Source of the DNA: Mucilaginibacter sp.
Lineage (GTDB): Bacteria > Bacteroidota > Bacteroidia > Sphingobacteriales > Sphingobacteriaceae
Direction: 5' to 3'
Assembly: GCA_019235595.1 (NCBI GenBank)
Contig: JAFAKI010000376.1
Span: forward strand, 1 to 14,125
DNA length: 14,125 nt
Below the pieces are notes generated by a model. It saw nothing but the letters and a program-made list of their open reading frames with translations. It was not told where the DNA came from and searched no databases. Every line of letters starts with the position of its first letter. The stretch's first letter is position 1. Below, in pieces: positions 1-7,323 of this stretch. The position numbers were made by a program, and so were the translations under genes.

Positions 1-110
1 CAATTAAAAAAATATCATCCTTTGATTTCAGTACAGCCTTATTTAGTCATGGCAAACCAATTACAGAAAAGGCCTCCGAGATTTTTAAAATAGTATTTGG
101 ACTCCATTAG
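1..110 (+). CDS. C-terminal end of a probable MBL-fold metallo-hydrolase (partial, 5' end outside window)
   Basis: Frame 3 is open from the window edge to a TAG at 108-110 and encodes 35 residues ending in IVFGLH. The stretch FDFSTALFSHGKPI resembles the C-terminal part of metallo-beta-lactamase-fold hydrolases, where a (F/L)xHG motif carries one of the last metal-binding histidines. The gene ends 51 bases before the next start on the same strand, so the two could be cotranscribed. The assignment rests on one short motif and is tentative. The other two forward frames are less convincing: one closes at once and the other gives no family-like sequence. Confidence 0.5.
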   Translation, partial: IKKISSFDFSTALFSHGKPITEKASEIFKIVFGLH

Positions 111-161
111 GCATTTTCATTTAAAATGTTTTAAGTTTATCGAACGATTAAAACTTATCCG

Positions 162-1940
162 GTGATTAAAAAAACTTTAGCTTTTATACTGTCAGTTGCC
201 CTTTTTGCTGCCTGTAAGAAGGATGCATCCGTTGGCCCGATACAAGGGAGCATGGACGATGTTGCGTTTAATAAATACGAAACTTTCTTCCTGGATGAAT
301 TATGGAAACAATTCCCGGATTGGGGCACCAGTGTAGGCTACCATAAGTATGACTCCGTATTATTGGTACCGGATAAGAAAACCCGCGACAAGCAACTACG
401 CTTTGTCAAAGTTCAGCTGGATTCGTTGGGGAAATATCAGCCCACAGCCTTTCTGCAAACCAACAAAATGGATTATGCCATCATGCAAAATCAGTTGCAA
501 TATATGCAATGGCAAATGGAACAGCTGAAATCCTACGAGTGGGACCCAACTTATTATAATATAATAGGCACTTTCGCTTACATACTAAATGAGCATTATG
601 CACCGCTGGAAAAACGTCTGACCAACTTCTACCAAAAGATGCTCAATGTGCCTGCTTACTATAAAGAGGCCGAAAAAGATATCAAGAATCCGGTTGTAGA
701 ACTCACTAACCTGGCTATCGAGCAGCACCAGGGAGGTTTAAGCGTTTTTGGGGCCGATTTTGCAGATTCACTTAAAAAAACCAAGATTCCGGAGGCTACA
801 AAAAAATTAATGCTGGACAGGGCCAAACTTTGCACTGATGCAATAAATGGGTATACCGATTTCTTGAAAAATCTAAAAAATGATCAACCGCGCAGTTTCA
901 GATTGGGCAAAGCTTTATACGAAGACAAATTCAGATACGAGATACAAGCATCAGAAACCGCACAGCAGATATACAACGCAGCAGTTGAACGTAAAAAGTT
1001 CGTTCATCGCGAGATGGCGAAGATCACGCTGAAACTATGGCCCAAATATTTCGGCAACCAACCAAAGCCAACTGATACATTGGATATGATCGCCAAAATG
1101 ATCGACACCCTGTCCGTTAAACATGCAAGGCCAGATGAATTCCAGGCGACCATCACACAGTTGCTTCCGAAACTGACAACCTTTGTGGCGCAAAAAGACC
1201 TGTTAACCATGGATCCTACCAAACCTTTGGTAGTGCGTAAAGAACCGGGATACATGACCGGTGTTGCAGGAGCTTCGATGAGCTCGCCGGGTCCGTATGA
1301 TAATACGCAAAACTCCTATTTCAATGTGGGCAGCTTAGCAGGCTGGTCGCCCGAAAAAGCGGAAAGTTATTTGCGCGAATACAATCAATACACGGTGCAG
1401 ATATTATGCATACACGAGGCTATACCTGGTCATTATGTGCAACTTGTGTATTCAAATAAAGCACCAAGTATGATCAAATCGATCTTTGGCAATGGAGCCA
1501 TGGTAGAAGGCTGGGCCGTTTATAGTGAGCAGATGATGCTGGATAACGGCTTCGGCAATAACGACCCGGAAATGTGGCTGATGTGGTACAAATGGCACCT
1601 GCGTTCGGTTTGTAATACCATTTTAGACTATGGCGTTCATTGCCAGAACCTGCCTAAACAAACTGCTATGACATTATTGATGCACGAAGCATTTCAGCAG
1701 CAAGCCGAGGCCGAGGGCAAATGGAAACGCGTAAGTGTAACCAGCGTGCAACTGGATAGTTATTACACCGGCTATAAAGAAATAATGGATATGCGTGATG
1801 ACTGGAAAAGTAAAATAGGTGATAAATATACGCTGAAAGAGTTCAACGAGAAATTCCTGAGCTATGGCAGCGCGCCGGTAAAGCTGATTAAAGAAGCGAT
1901 GCTGGCGAAAGAAAACCCGCAGGGTGCAGAGAAGCATTGA
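162..1940 (+). CDS. DUF885 family lipoprotein, putative zinc metallopeptidase
   Basis: A 592-residue protein of the DUF885 family, whose members are predicted zinc-dependent peptidases or carboxypeptidases. The N-terminus (MIKKTLAFILSVALFAACKK) is a signal peptide ending in a lipobox-like FAAC, so Cys18 is probably lipidated and the protein sits in the cell envelope. The family signature HEAIPGH lies at residues 418-424, giving an HExxxxH-type pair of metal ligands with Glu419 as likely catalytic acid/base. A second conserved block, VEGWAVYSEQM, starts near residue 448 and supplies Glu449, the probable third ligand. Length fits full DUF885 proteins. The start is GTG: the upstream in-frame ATG at 126 meets TAA two codons later, so it cannot be used. 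No clear Shine-Dalgarno is seen. The substrate cannot be told from sequence. Confidence 0.9.
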   Translation: MIKKTLAFILSVALFAACKKDASVGPIQGSMDDVAFNKYETFFLDELWKQFPDWGTSVGYHKYDSVLLVPDKKTRDKQLRFVKVQLDSLGKYQPTAFLQTNKMDYAIMQNQLQYMQWQMEQLKSYEWDPTYYNIIGTFAYILNEHYAPLEKRLTNFYQKMLNVPAYYKEAEKDIKNPVVELTNLAIEQHQGGLSVFGADFADSLKKTKIPEATKKLMLDRAKLCTDAINGYTDFLKNLKNDQPRSFRLGKALYEDKFRYEIQASETAQQIYNAAVERKKFVHREMAKITLKLWPKYFGNQPKPTDTLDMIAKMIDTLSVKHARPDEFQATITQLLPKLTTFVAQKDLLTMDPTKPLVVRKEPGYMTGVAGASMSSPGPYDNTQNSYFNVGSLAGWSPEKAESYLREYNQYTVQILCIHEAIPGHYVQLVYSNKAPSMIKSIFGNGAMVEGWAVYSEQMMLDNGFGNNDPEMWLMWYKWHLRSVCNTILDYGVHCQNLPKQTAMTLLMHEAFQQQAEAEGKWKRVSVTSVQLDSYYTGYKEIMDMRDDWKSKIGDKYTLKEFNEKFLSYGSAPVKLIKEAMLAKENPQGAEKH

Positions 1941-1951
1941 GGTTGGTTGGG

Positions 1952-2065
1952 AGTGACCGGTTATCAGTTAACCAGTGATTAGGATTATTTACCGATTAAT
2001 CATTGGTTAACCAGTTAAATAATGACAGATCAACCGATTAACTGATTAACTGATCACCGGTCACT
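1952..2065. repeat. Nested inverted repeat downstream of the DUF885 gene
   Basis: Outer arms of 20 bases, AGTGACCGGTTATCAGTTAA at 1952-1971 and its near-perfect complement at 2046-2065 (one mismatch), enclose a second hairpin in which 1966-1981 pairs imperfectly with 1996-2011 around a short AT-rich loop. The interior is rich in repeats of GATTAAC and GTTAACC. It begins 11 bases after the DUF885 stop codon and could fold into a large cruciform or RNA hairpin. No T-run follows, so it is not a classical terminator. It looks like a dispersed intergenic palindrome. Confidence 0.75.
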
Positions 2066-2244
2066 GATTAACAGGCCATTAAGCAATCACAGACATAGAA
2101 AACTTGCCGCGTCCTAAAAAAATCAGATTATCGACAAATGTTCATTATTAGCACCAAAAGCAATGATTTTTCTTTCAGGGAAACAAACTTGCATCATATG
2201 CTTTTTCAACTAAAAAACATTTACGCCAAAGGAAAGTGGCAGAA

Positions 2245-2260
2245 TTGGCACACTTGTTGC
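2245..2260 (+). promoter_or_regulatory. Sigma-54 (-24/-12) promoter
   Basis: TTGGCACACTTGTTGC matches the RpoN consensus TTGGCAC-N5-TTGC. The invariant GG (2247-2248) and GC (2259-2260) are separated by exactly 10 bases, as sigma-54 requires. Transcription would begin near 2272. The next protein gene, ligA, starts 265 bases further on, and a terminator lies in between, so the promoter appears to drive a short RNA and not ligA. An activator-binding site should lie upstream, but none could be identified with confidence. Confidence 0.7.
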
Positions 2261-2271
2261 CATATATAGTA

Positions 2272-2326
2272 TAGTTAAATTAATTAGTAAAGGTGGCTGG
2301 GCGCGAGGCTCAGCTATTTTTATTTT
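2272..2326 (+). ncRNA. Candidate sigma-54-driven small RNA of about 50-55 nt
   Basis: The interval between the predicted start site of the sigma-54 promoter (about 2272) and the end of the T-rich tract of the following terminator would give a short RNA: an AU-rich 5' tail with the purine-rich segment AAAGGTGG, then a GC-rich hairpin and a U-rich end. No start codon with a meaningful reading frame lies inside. No RNA family is recognised. The evidence is the arrangement of promoter and terminator only. Confidence 0.4.
2296..2326 (+). terminator. Rho-independent terminator after the sigma-54 promoter
   Basis: GGCTGGGC (2296-2302 pairing region) and GCTCAGC (2308-2314) form a 7-bp stem, with one G-U pair, around the loop GCGAG. 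It is followed directly by TATTTTTATTTT. This is the normal form of an intrinsic terminator on the plus strand. Confidence 0.65.
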
Positions 2327-2358
2327 AAGCCCTTTGGTCTGACCATTCTAAGCGCGAG

Positions 2359-2434
2359 TGTGGAATTTTCTCCACAGTTAAACTTACCCACCTTCCCCGA
2401 TTTCCACAATTGTGGATTTACAATTCCCCACACA
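2359..2434. promoter_or_regulatory. Cluster of DnaA-box-like CCACA motifs and palindromes
   Basis: Within 76 bases there is an inverted repeat TGTGGA-N6-TCCACA (2359-2376), a perfect 14-bp palindrome TCCACAATTGTGGA (2403-2416), and another CCCCACA (2426-2432). Against the DnaA box TTATCCACA, TTCTCCACA at 2368-2376 matches 8 of 9. ATTTCCACA (2400-2408), the reverse box at 2411-2419 and TTCCCCACA (2424-2432) each match 7 of 9. AT-rich DNA follows up to ligA. It could bind DnaA, or be an operator for another regulator. Confidence 0.4.
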
Positions 2435-2451
2435 ACAGTTTTCATTCTCTA

Positions 2452-2533
2452 TAATTTTGTAGATTTTAAAAGATTAACATTTTTTAACTATTCAACTTAA
2501 GGCTGCCGAAAAATCACTTATTTGCTATCTTCG
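2452..2533 (+). promoter_or_regulatory. Possible ligA promoter elements (Bacteroidota -7 type)
   Basis: TAATTTTG at 2452-2459 matches the Bacteroidota -7 consensus TAnnTTTG exactly. A second near match, TATCTTCG, lies at 2526-2533, four bases before the ligA ATG. If the second is used, the mRNA would be almost leaderless. No good -33 TTTG was found at the expected distance from either, so both are weak calls. Confidence 0.3.
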
Positions 2534-2536
2534 CTT

Positions 2537-4546
2537 ATGACTTTCGAAGAAGCAAAAAAACGTATAGCAAGCCTGTCGGCCGAAATCAATCAGCATAATT
2601 ATAATTACTACGTGTTGGCAATGCCCACCGTCACTGATTTTGAGTTTGATAAGAAGCTGGAAGAGCTGATTGCTTTAGAAGCTCAGTTCCCTGAATTGAT
2701 CGATCCCTATTCACCTACACAGAATGTGGCAGGTTTTATCACCAAAGAATTCAAGACAGTGAGGCACCGCTGGCCGATGTTGTCATTGGGCAACACCTAT
2801 AACGAACAAGAGTTGCTTGATTTTGATGAGCGCATCAAAAAAGCGATAGGCGATAACTTTGAATACGTTTGCGAGCTGAAGTTTGATGGCCTGTCTATGA
2901 GCCTGACTTACAAAGATGGCAAACTGGAACAAGCCGTTACCCGTGGCGATGGCACCCAGGGTGATGAAGTGACTACCAACGTAAAAACCATTAGAAGCAT
3001 TCCCAAGAAGCTTTCTGAGGGCAATTATCCTGATGATTTTGAAATACGGGGTGAGGTGTTTATGCATTTGAAAGCCTTTGAGCGTTTGAATGATGAACGC
3101 ATTGAGAACGGCGAGCCTCCTTATGCCAACCCGAGAAATTTTGCTTCGGGCACTATTAAATTACAGGATTCTGCAGAAGTAGCCAAACGCCCGCTGGATA
3201 GCTTCATGTATTTTTTGTATGCCGAAAAACAATTATTTAAAACCCACTGGGAAAGTTTGCAAGCGGTGAAAAGCTGGGGCTTCCCGGTGAATGACGAGAG
3301 CCGCTTGTGTGGCAATATTACCGAAGTACTGCAGTTCATTAGCGAATGGGAAAATAAGCGATTCCATCTGAGTTATGATATTGATGGCATTGTGATCAAG
3401 GTAAACAACTACTCGCAGCAGCAGGAGCTCGGCTTTACAGCTAAATCCCCGCGCTGGGCCATTGCTTATAAATACAAAGCCGAGCGGGTGGAGACAGAAT
3501 TGCTAAGCGTAAGTTACCAGGTAGGGCGTACTGGTGCCGTTACCCCGGTCGCCAATCTTAAACCCATATTTTTAGCAGGAACAACCGTTAAACGGGCAAC
3601 GTTACATAATGCTAACGAGATAGTACGCCTTGACCTCCATGAAGGTGATTCCGTATACGTAGAAAAAGGCGGCGAGATCATCCCGAAGATCATCAGCGTA
3701 AATCTTGAAAAACGCAAGCCGGGCGCTAAACCCATTCAATATATTACCAATTGCCCGGTATGTGGTACTGTGCTGGAGCGAAAAGAAGGAGAAGCTGCAT
3801 TTTACTGCCCGAATGATGAGGGTTGTGCACCGCAGATCGTTGGCAAAATGCAACACTTTACCGGCCGCAAGGTGATGGACATTGATGGCCTTGGCGATGA
3901 AACTATTGAAACTTTGTATGAAAAAGGTTTCATCAGCCATATTAGTGATATTTACGATCTGCATAACAAAGCCGATCAGCTTAAAACGATGGAACGTTTC
4001 GGCGAGAAATCCATTAACAACATGCTGGATGGCATCGAGAAATCTAAACAAATGCCTTTTGACCGGGTGCTGTTTGGATTGGGGATTCGCTATGTGGGCG
4101 CTACCGTTGCTAAAAAGCTCACCGCGCATTTCAAAACCATCGATAACCTGATGGCCGCATCTTTTGATGAGCTTAACGGAGTTGAAGAAATAGGAGAACG
4201 TATTGCCCATAGCATCATCGAATATTTTGCTAATGAGAAGCATCGCGAAGAAATCGAAAAGTTAAAAGCACACGGCTTACAGTTTATAGCAGAAGAAAAG
4301 GAAGTCATCCTGGCAAGCGAAAAACTGGTAGGGAAAACATTTATTATCTCGGGCACTTTTGAAAAATACTCGCGTGATGAATTGAAGGATATCATCGAAC
4401 AAAACGGCGGCAAGATACTGAGCTCCATCTCGGCCAAACTCAATTACCTGGTTGCCGGTGATAACATGGGGCCATCAAAATTAGAAAAAGCCACTAAACT
4501 GAATATTCCGATTATTAGTGATGAAGAGTTGATGGGAATGATATGA
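2537..4546 (+). CDS. ligA: NAD(+)-dependent DNA ligase LigA
   Basis: Essential ligase that seals nicks in replication and repair using NAD. From the ATG at 2537 it is 669 residues, the usual length. An in-frame TTG five codons upstream lies inside promoter-like sequence and is less likely; with the ATG start the adenylated lysine of the KFDG motif falls at residue 115, as in the Escherichia coli enzyme. Visible parts in order: the N-terminal domain Ia with HNYNYYV; the nucleotidyltransferase domain (CELKFDG, then DIDGIVIK near 282-289); the OB fold; a four-cysteine zinc finger near 405-429 (CPVCG and CPNDEGC); helix-hairpin-helix repeats; and a C-terminal BRCT domain from about 595 (LVGKTFIISGTFEKYSRDEL). 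All key residues are present. No obvious Shine-Dalgarno precedes it, as is common in this phylum. Its stop codon overlaps the first base of an intergenic repeat. Confidence 0.98.
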   Translation: MTFEEAKKRIASLSAEINQHNYNYYVLAMPTVTDFEFDKKLEELIALEAQFPELIDPYSPTQNVAGFITKEFKTVRHRWPMLSLGNTYNEQELLDFDERIKKAIGDNFEYVCELKFDGLSMSLTYKDGKLEQAVTRGDGTQGDEVTTNVKTIRSIPKKLSEGNYPDDFEIRGEVFMHLKAFERLNDERIENGEPPYANPRNFASGTIKLQDSAEVAKRPLDSFMYFLYAEKQLFKTHWESLQAVKSWGFPVNDESRLCGNITEVLQFISEWENKRFHLSYDIDGIVIKVNNYSQQQELGFTAKSPRWAIAYKYKAERVETELLSVSYQVGRTGAVTPVANLKPIFLAGTTVKRATLHNANEIVRLDLHEGDSVYVEKGGEIIPKIISVNLEKRKPGAKPIQYITNCPVCGTVLERKEGEAAFYCPNDEGCAPQIVGKMQHFTGRKVMDIDGLGDETIETLYEKGFISHISDIYDLHNKADQLKTMERFGEKSINNMLDGIEKSKQMPFDRVLFGLGIRYVGATVAKKLTAHFKTIDNLMAASFDELNGVEEIGERIAHSIIEYFANEKHREEIEKLKAHGLQFIAEEKEVILASEKLVGKTFIISGTFEKYSRDELKDIIEQNGGKILSSISAKLNYLVAGDNMGPSKLEKATKLNIPIISDEELMGMI

Positions 4547-4657
4547 CACGATTTCGGTGACACGATTTTTGGATTCATTTGATAAGCATGATAAATCTTT
4601 CTTACACTCGCTTAAGTCCTGGTATCAAGAGAATCCAACAAATCCTATAATCGTGTC
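4544..4657. repeat. TGACACGATT inverted/direct repeat between ligA and the DUF5686 gene
   Basis: TGACACGATTT occurs twice in tandem (4544-4554 and 4558-4568, 14 bases apart), and the first copy supplies the TGA stop of ligA. The second copy opens a 25-base arm (4559-4583) that pairs 20 of 25 with 4633-4657, forming a long imperfect stem. A third copy of the right-arm sequence lies in reverse orientation at 10021-10046 (23 of 26 bases identical), which shows that this is a dispersed element. Confidence 0.75.
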
Positions 4658-4730
4658 TTAACAATATTTAACAACCGGCGTCTAATTACTTTGTTAAATT
4701 ACGAACGCATCAGCGTAAAGCCGCTTGTCT

Positions 4731-7181
4731 ATGAAACCAGCCCTACTTTTTTTATTGTTTTGGGGAATTTGTTTTACTGCCGTCGCGCAGAAGGTAACCG
4801 TTAATGGAAAGATAACCGACCAAAGCGGGAGGTCTGTGCCCTTTGCCAGTGTGTATGTTAAAAACACCACCAACGGCGCTTCTGCAAACAGTGAGGGCAA
4901 CTACTCATTGGCTTTAAAACCAGGTCAATATGATCTACTATTCAGGGCAGTAGGTTACAAGCAGGAGACCCGGCATATCAATCTTGATGCTAACGCTACG
5001 CTTAATATTACGCTCTCAGGCGAGGTATATGAATTAAAGGCTGTCACCGTCAATGCCAGCGGCGAAGATCCGGCCTATGCCATTATCCGCAAAGCTATTA
5101 AGAAACGAAAAGCCCACCTCAGTGAAGTAAAGTCTTATACTTGCGAAGTTTATATCAAAGGTTTGCAAAAGCTATTGTCCGCCCCAAAAAAGTTTATGGG
5201 TTTTGATATTCAGAAAGCCGGAAAGGAGATCGGGCTCGACTCTAACCGCCGGGGTATTGTTTATCTTTCAGAGTCGGAATCGAAACTAAGCTACCAGTAT
5301 CCGGGGCAATTGCATGAGGAAATGATTTCGTCCAAATTCTCTGGCAGCAACCGGATGTTCAGCTTTAATCGCGCCAGCGATGCACGGGTAAACTTTTATG
5401 AAAATTTCCAGAACTGGGGTGGGTTGAGCAACCGGCCTTTGGTATCCCCGGTTTCGGATAATGCTTTGTTTTATTATCGCTATAAATTATTAGGTACTTT
5501 GGTGGAAAATGGCGTAACCATCAATAAAATAAAAGTCACCCCACGTCGCGCATACGACCCGTGTTTCGACGGCACCATTTATATCATTGATGATAGCTGG
5601 CGCATTTATGCGCTCGATCTGCAAATTACCAGTCGCGCTAATATCAACTTTGTGGATACCTTGCGCATCAATCAGCAGTTTATGCCGGTGGGCGATGCCT
5701 GGGTGCAATCGTCCAATAAATTTGAGTTTGGCGGCGCTTTGTTTGGCTTTAGGCTGAAAGGCTATTTCGTATCAGTGTATAAAGATTACGACCTGAACCC
5801 AACCTTTAAAAAGCATGAGTTTAACGAGTTATTGCACATCCCCCCAAAAGTAAATAAAAGCGATACCGATTACTGGAACAGGGAACGTCCACTTCCGCTC
5901 ACTGACGAAGAAAGAACCGACTACCAAAAAAAGGAAATACTGGCGAGGAAACGGGAGTCGAAACCCTACCTGGATTCATTGGACAGAGAAACCAATAAAA
6001 TAACCCCCGCCGGACTGATGTTGACCGGCGTAAACGTGATCAAAAGATACAAACGCGAGTTTTTTCATCTCGATCCTTTGATACCTTCTATCCAATTCAA
6101 TACTGTAGAGGGTCCCGTACTCAATTATGGCTTTACACTTCGTAAAGAGCTGGATACCAATAGTCATAAAGTAATTGGCTTTGGTGGCAAGGTGCGTTAT
6201 GGTTTTACAGATCACTTGTTCAACGCAAATGCGAATGCACTGATACCTGTCGGCGAGTTCTATCTGAATGTTTCCGGTGGTACAGAAATGACCGACCTCA
6301 ACAATTTAGCACCGATATCATCCCTTTTTAATTCCATTTATACCTTATTTGAGCGGGAGAATTACCTGAAGCTTTATCAAAAACAATTTGCATCCGCAAC
6401 ACTCTCAGGCAGGATAACCGGTGGATGGCAGGCCAGCGCGACCGTCGAGTACGCCAATCGAAAGTGGCTGCCCAATACCAACAATTACAGCTTCTACCAT
6501 CCCGGTCATCATGAGTTTACCTCTAATAATCCTTTGATACCCAATCAGGATAAACCATTATTTCCTGAGAACCAATCGTTCAAAGTAACCTTACGCACTA
6601 CTTACGATTTCAGCAATAAATATGAAACCTACCCTTTTGGCAGGCGGTATTTGCCATCAGCCTACCCAACCATCGGCCTGACTTTCACCAAAGGTTTTAA
6701 AAACGTCTTTGGCTCTGACGTTGACTATGATTTGCTAAGCGCAGACGTCAGCAAAAAGGATATCAGCATGGGCGTTTACGGCAAGACTTCCCTTTTTGTA
6801 GGTGCAGGCAAGTTTTTAAATGCCAGCGCTTTATACTTTCCTGATTATAAACAATTCAGCGGCAACCAGATATTATTTTACCAGAATAATATGAACAGCT
6901 TCTTATTACTGGATTATTATCGTTTTAGCACCAATAAAGAATATATTGAGGGGCATTTAGAGCATAATTTCCCCGGTTTTATTACCAATAAAATACCGCT
7001 TATCCGCAGGTTGAAACTACAGGAGATCGTCGATTTTAATTACCTCGCGACCCCTGATCTGCGCAATTATTATGAACTCGGCTTTGGCCTGCAATACCTC
7101 ACTTTCAGGGTGATGTATGGCACCTCGTTCAATAGCGGCAGCAATGTGAAGAATGCGGTGAGGATCGGGGTGAGTTTTTGA
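4731..7181 (+). CDS. DUF5686 family outer-membrane protein with carboxypeptidase-regulatory-like domain
   Basis: An 816-residue protein read from the ATG at 4731; a TTG two codons earlier is in frame but ATG gives a clean signal peptide (MKPALLFLLFWGICFTAVAQ, cleavage expected after Gln20). Residues about 21-105 form a carboxypeptidase D regulatory-like beta-sandwich (VNGKITDQSGRSVPFASVYV, then GASANSEGNYSLAL and FRAVGYK), the domain usually found at the front of Bacteroidota outer-membrane receptors. The rest matches the DUF5686 pattern, including DPAYAIIRKAIKKRK near 115. The C-terminal half alternates aromatic and polar residues and ends in GVSF, as expected for a beta-barrel with a terminal phenylalanine. 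There is no TonB-dependent receptor plug, so it is not a SusC protein. The exact function is unknown. It stands alone, with a repeat on each side. Confidence 0.88.
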   Translation: MKPALLFLLFWGICFTAVAQKVTVNGKITDQSGRSVPFASVYVKNTTNGASANSEGNYSLALKPGQYDLLFRAVGYKQETRHINLDANATLNITLSGEVYELKAVTVNASGEDPAYAIIRKAIKKRKAHLSEVKSYTCEVYIKGLQKLLSAPKKFMGFDIQKAGKEIGLDSNRRGIVYLSESESKLSYQYPGQLHEEMISSKFSGSNRMFSFNRASDARVNFYENFQNWGGLSNRPLVSPVSDNALFYYRYKLLGTLVENGVTINKIKVTPRRAYDPCFDGTIYIIDDSWRIYALDLQITSRANINFVDTLRINQQFMPVGDAWVQSSNKFEFGGALFGFRLKGYFVSVYKDYDLNPTFKKHEFNELLHIPPKVNKSDTDYWNRERPLPLTDEERTDYQKKEILARKRESKPYLDSLDRETNKITPAGLMLTGVNVIKRYKREFFHLDPLIPSIQFNTVEGPVLNYGFTLRKELDTNSHKVIGFGGKVRYGFTDHLFNANANALIPVGEFYLNVSGGTEMTDLNNLAPISSLFNSIYTLFERENYLKLYQKQFASATLSGRITGGWQASATVEYANRKWLPNTNNYSFYHPGHHEFTSNNPLIPNQDKPLFPENQSFKVTLRTTYDFSNKYETYPFGRRYLPSAYPTIGLTFTKGFKNVFGSDVDYDLLSADVSKKDISMGVYGKTSLFVGAGKFLNASALYFPDYKQFSGNQILFYQNNMNSFLLLDYYRFSTNKEYIEGHLEHNFPGFITNKIPLIRRLKLQEIVDFNYLATPDLRNYYELGFGLQYLTFRVMYGTSFNSGSNVKNAVRIGVSF

Positions 7182-7226
7182 GTTGGCAGTTATTAGCTGC
7201 AGTTTGCAGTAATACTATATGAGCGC

Positions 7227-7302
7227 TGTCATGCTGAGCCCGTCGAAGCATTGGCGGGCAAAGGCCTTTACGCACCGCACTTCGACTGGGCTCAGTGTGA
7301 CA
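7227..7302. repeat. Palindromic intergenic repeat (TGTCATGCTGAGCCC type)
   Basis: The 22-base arm at 7227-7248 (TGTCATGCTGAGCCC-GTCGAAG) is complementary to 7280-7302 with two mismatches and a one-base bulge, around a 31-base centre. It lies between convergent genes and may also limit read-through, though no T-run follows. A degenerate single-arm copy is at 10095-10117. Confidence 0.75.
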
Positions 7303-7323
7303 CCCTGTTTCGCGGATATATTT

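Noticed and set aside
1..93. Frame 1 open from the left edge (30 codons)
   Set aside because: Its residues show no family resemblance, whereas frame 3 ends in an MBL-fold-like C-terminus.
3602..4243. Open frame of 213 codons on the minus strand inside ligA
   Set aside because: It lies wholly antisense to a complete, well-conserved ligase and shows no family-like motifs; it is a by-product of ligA codon use.
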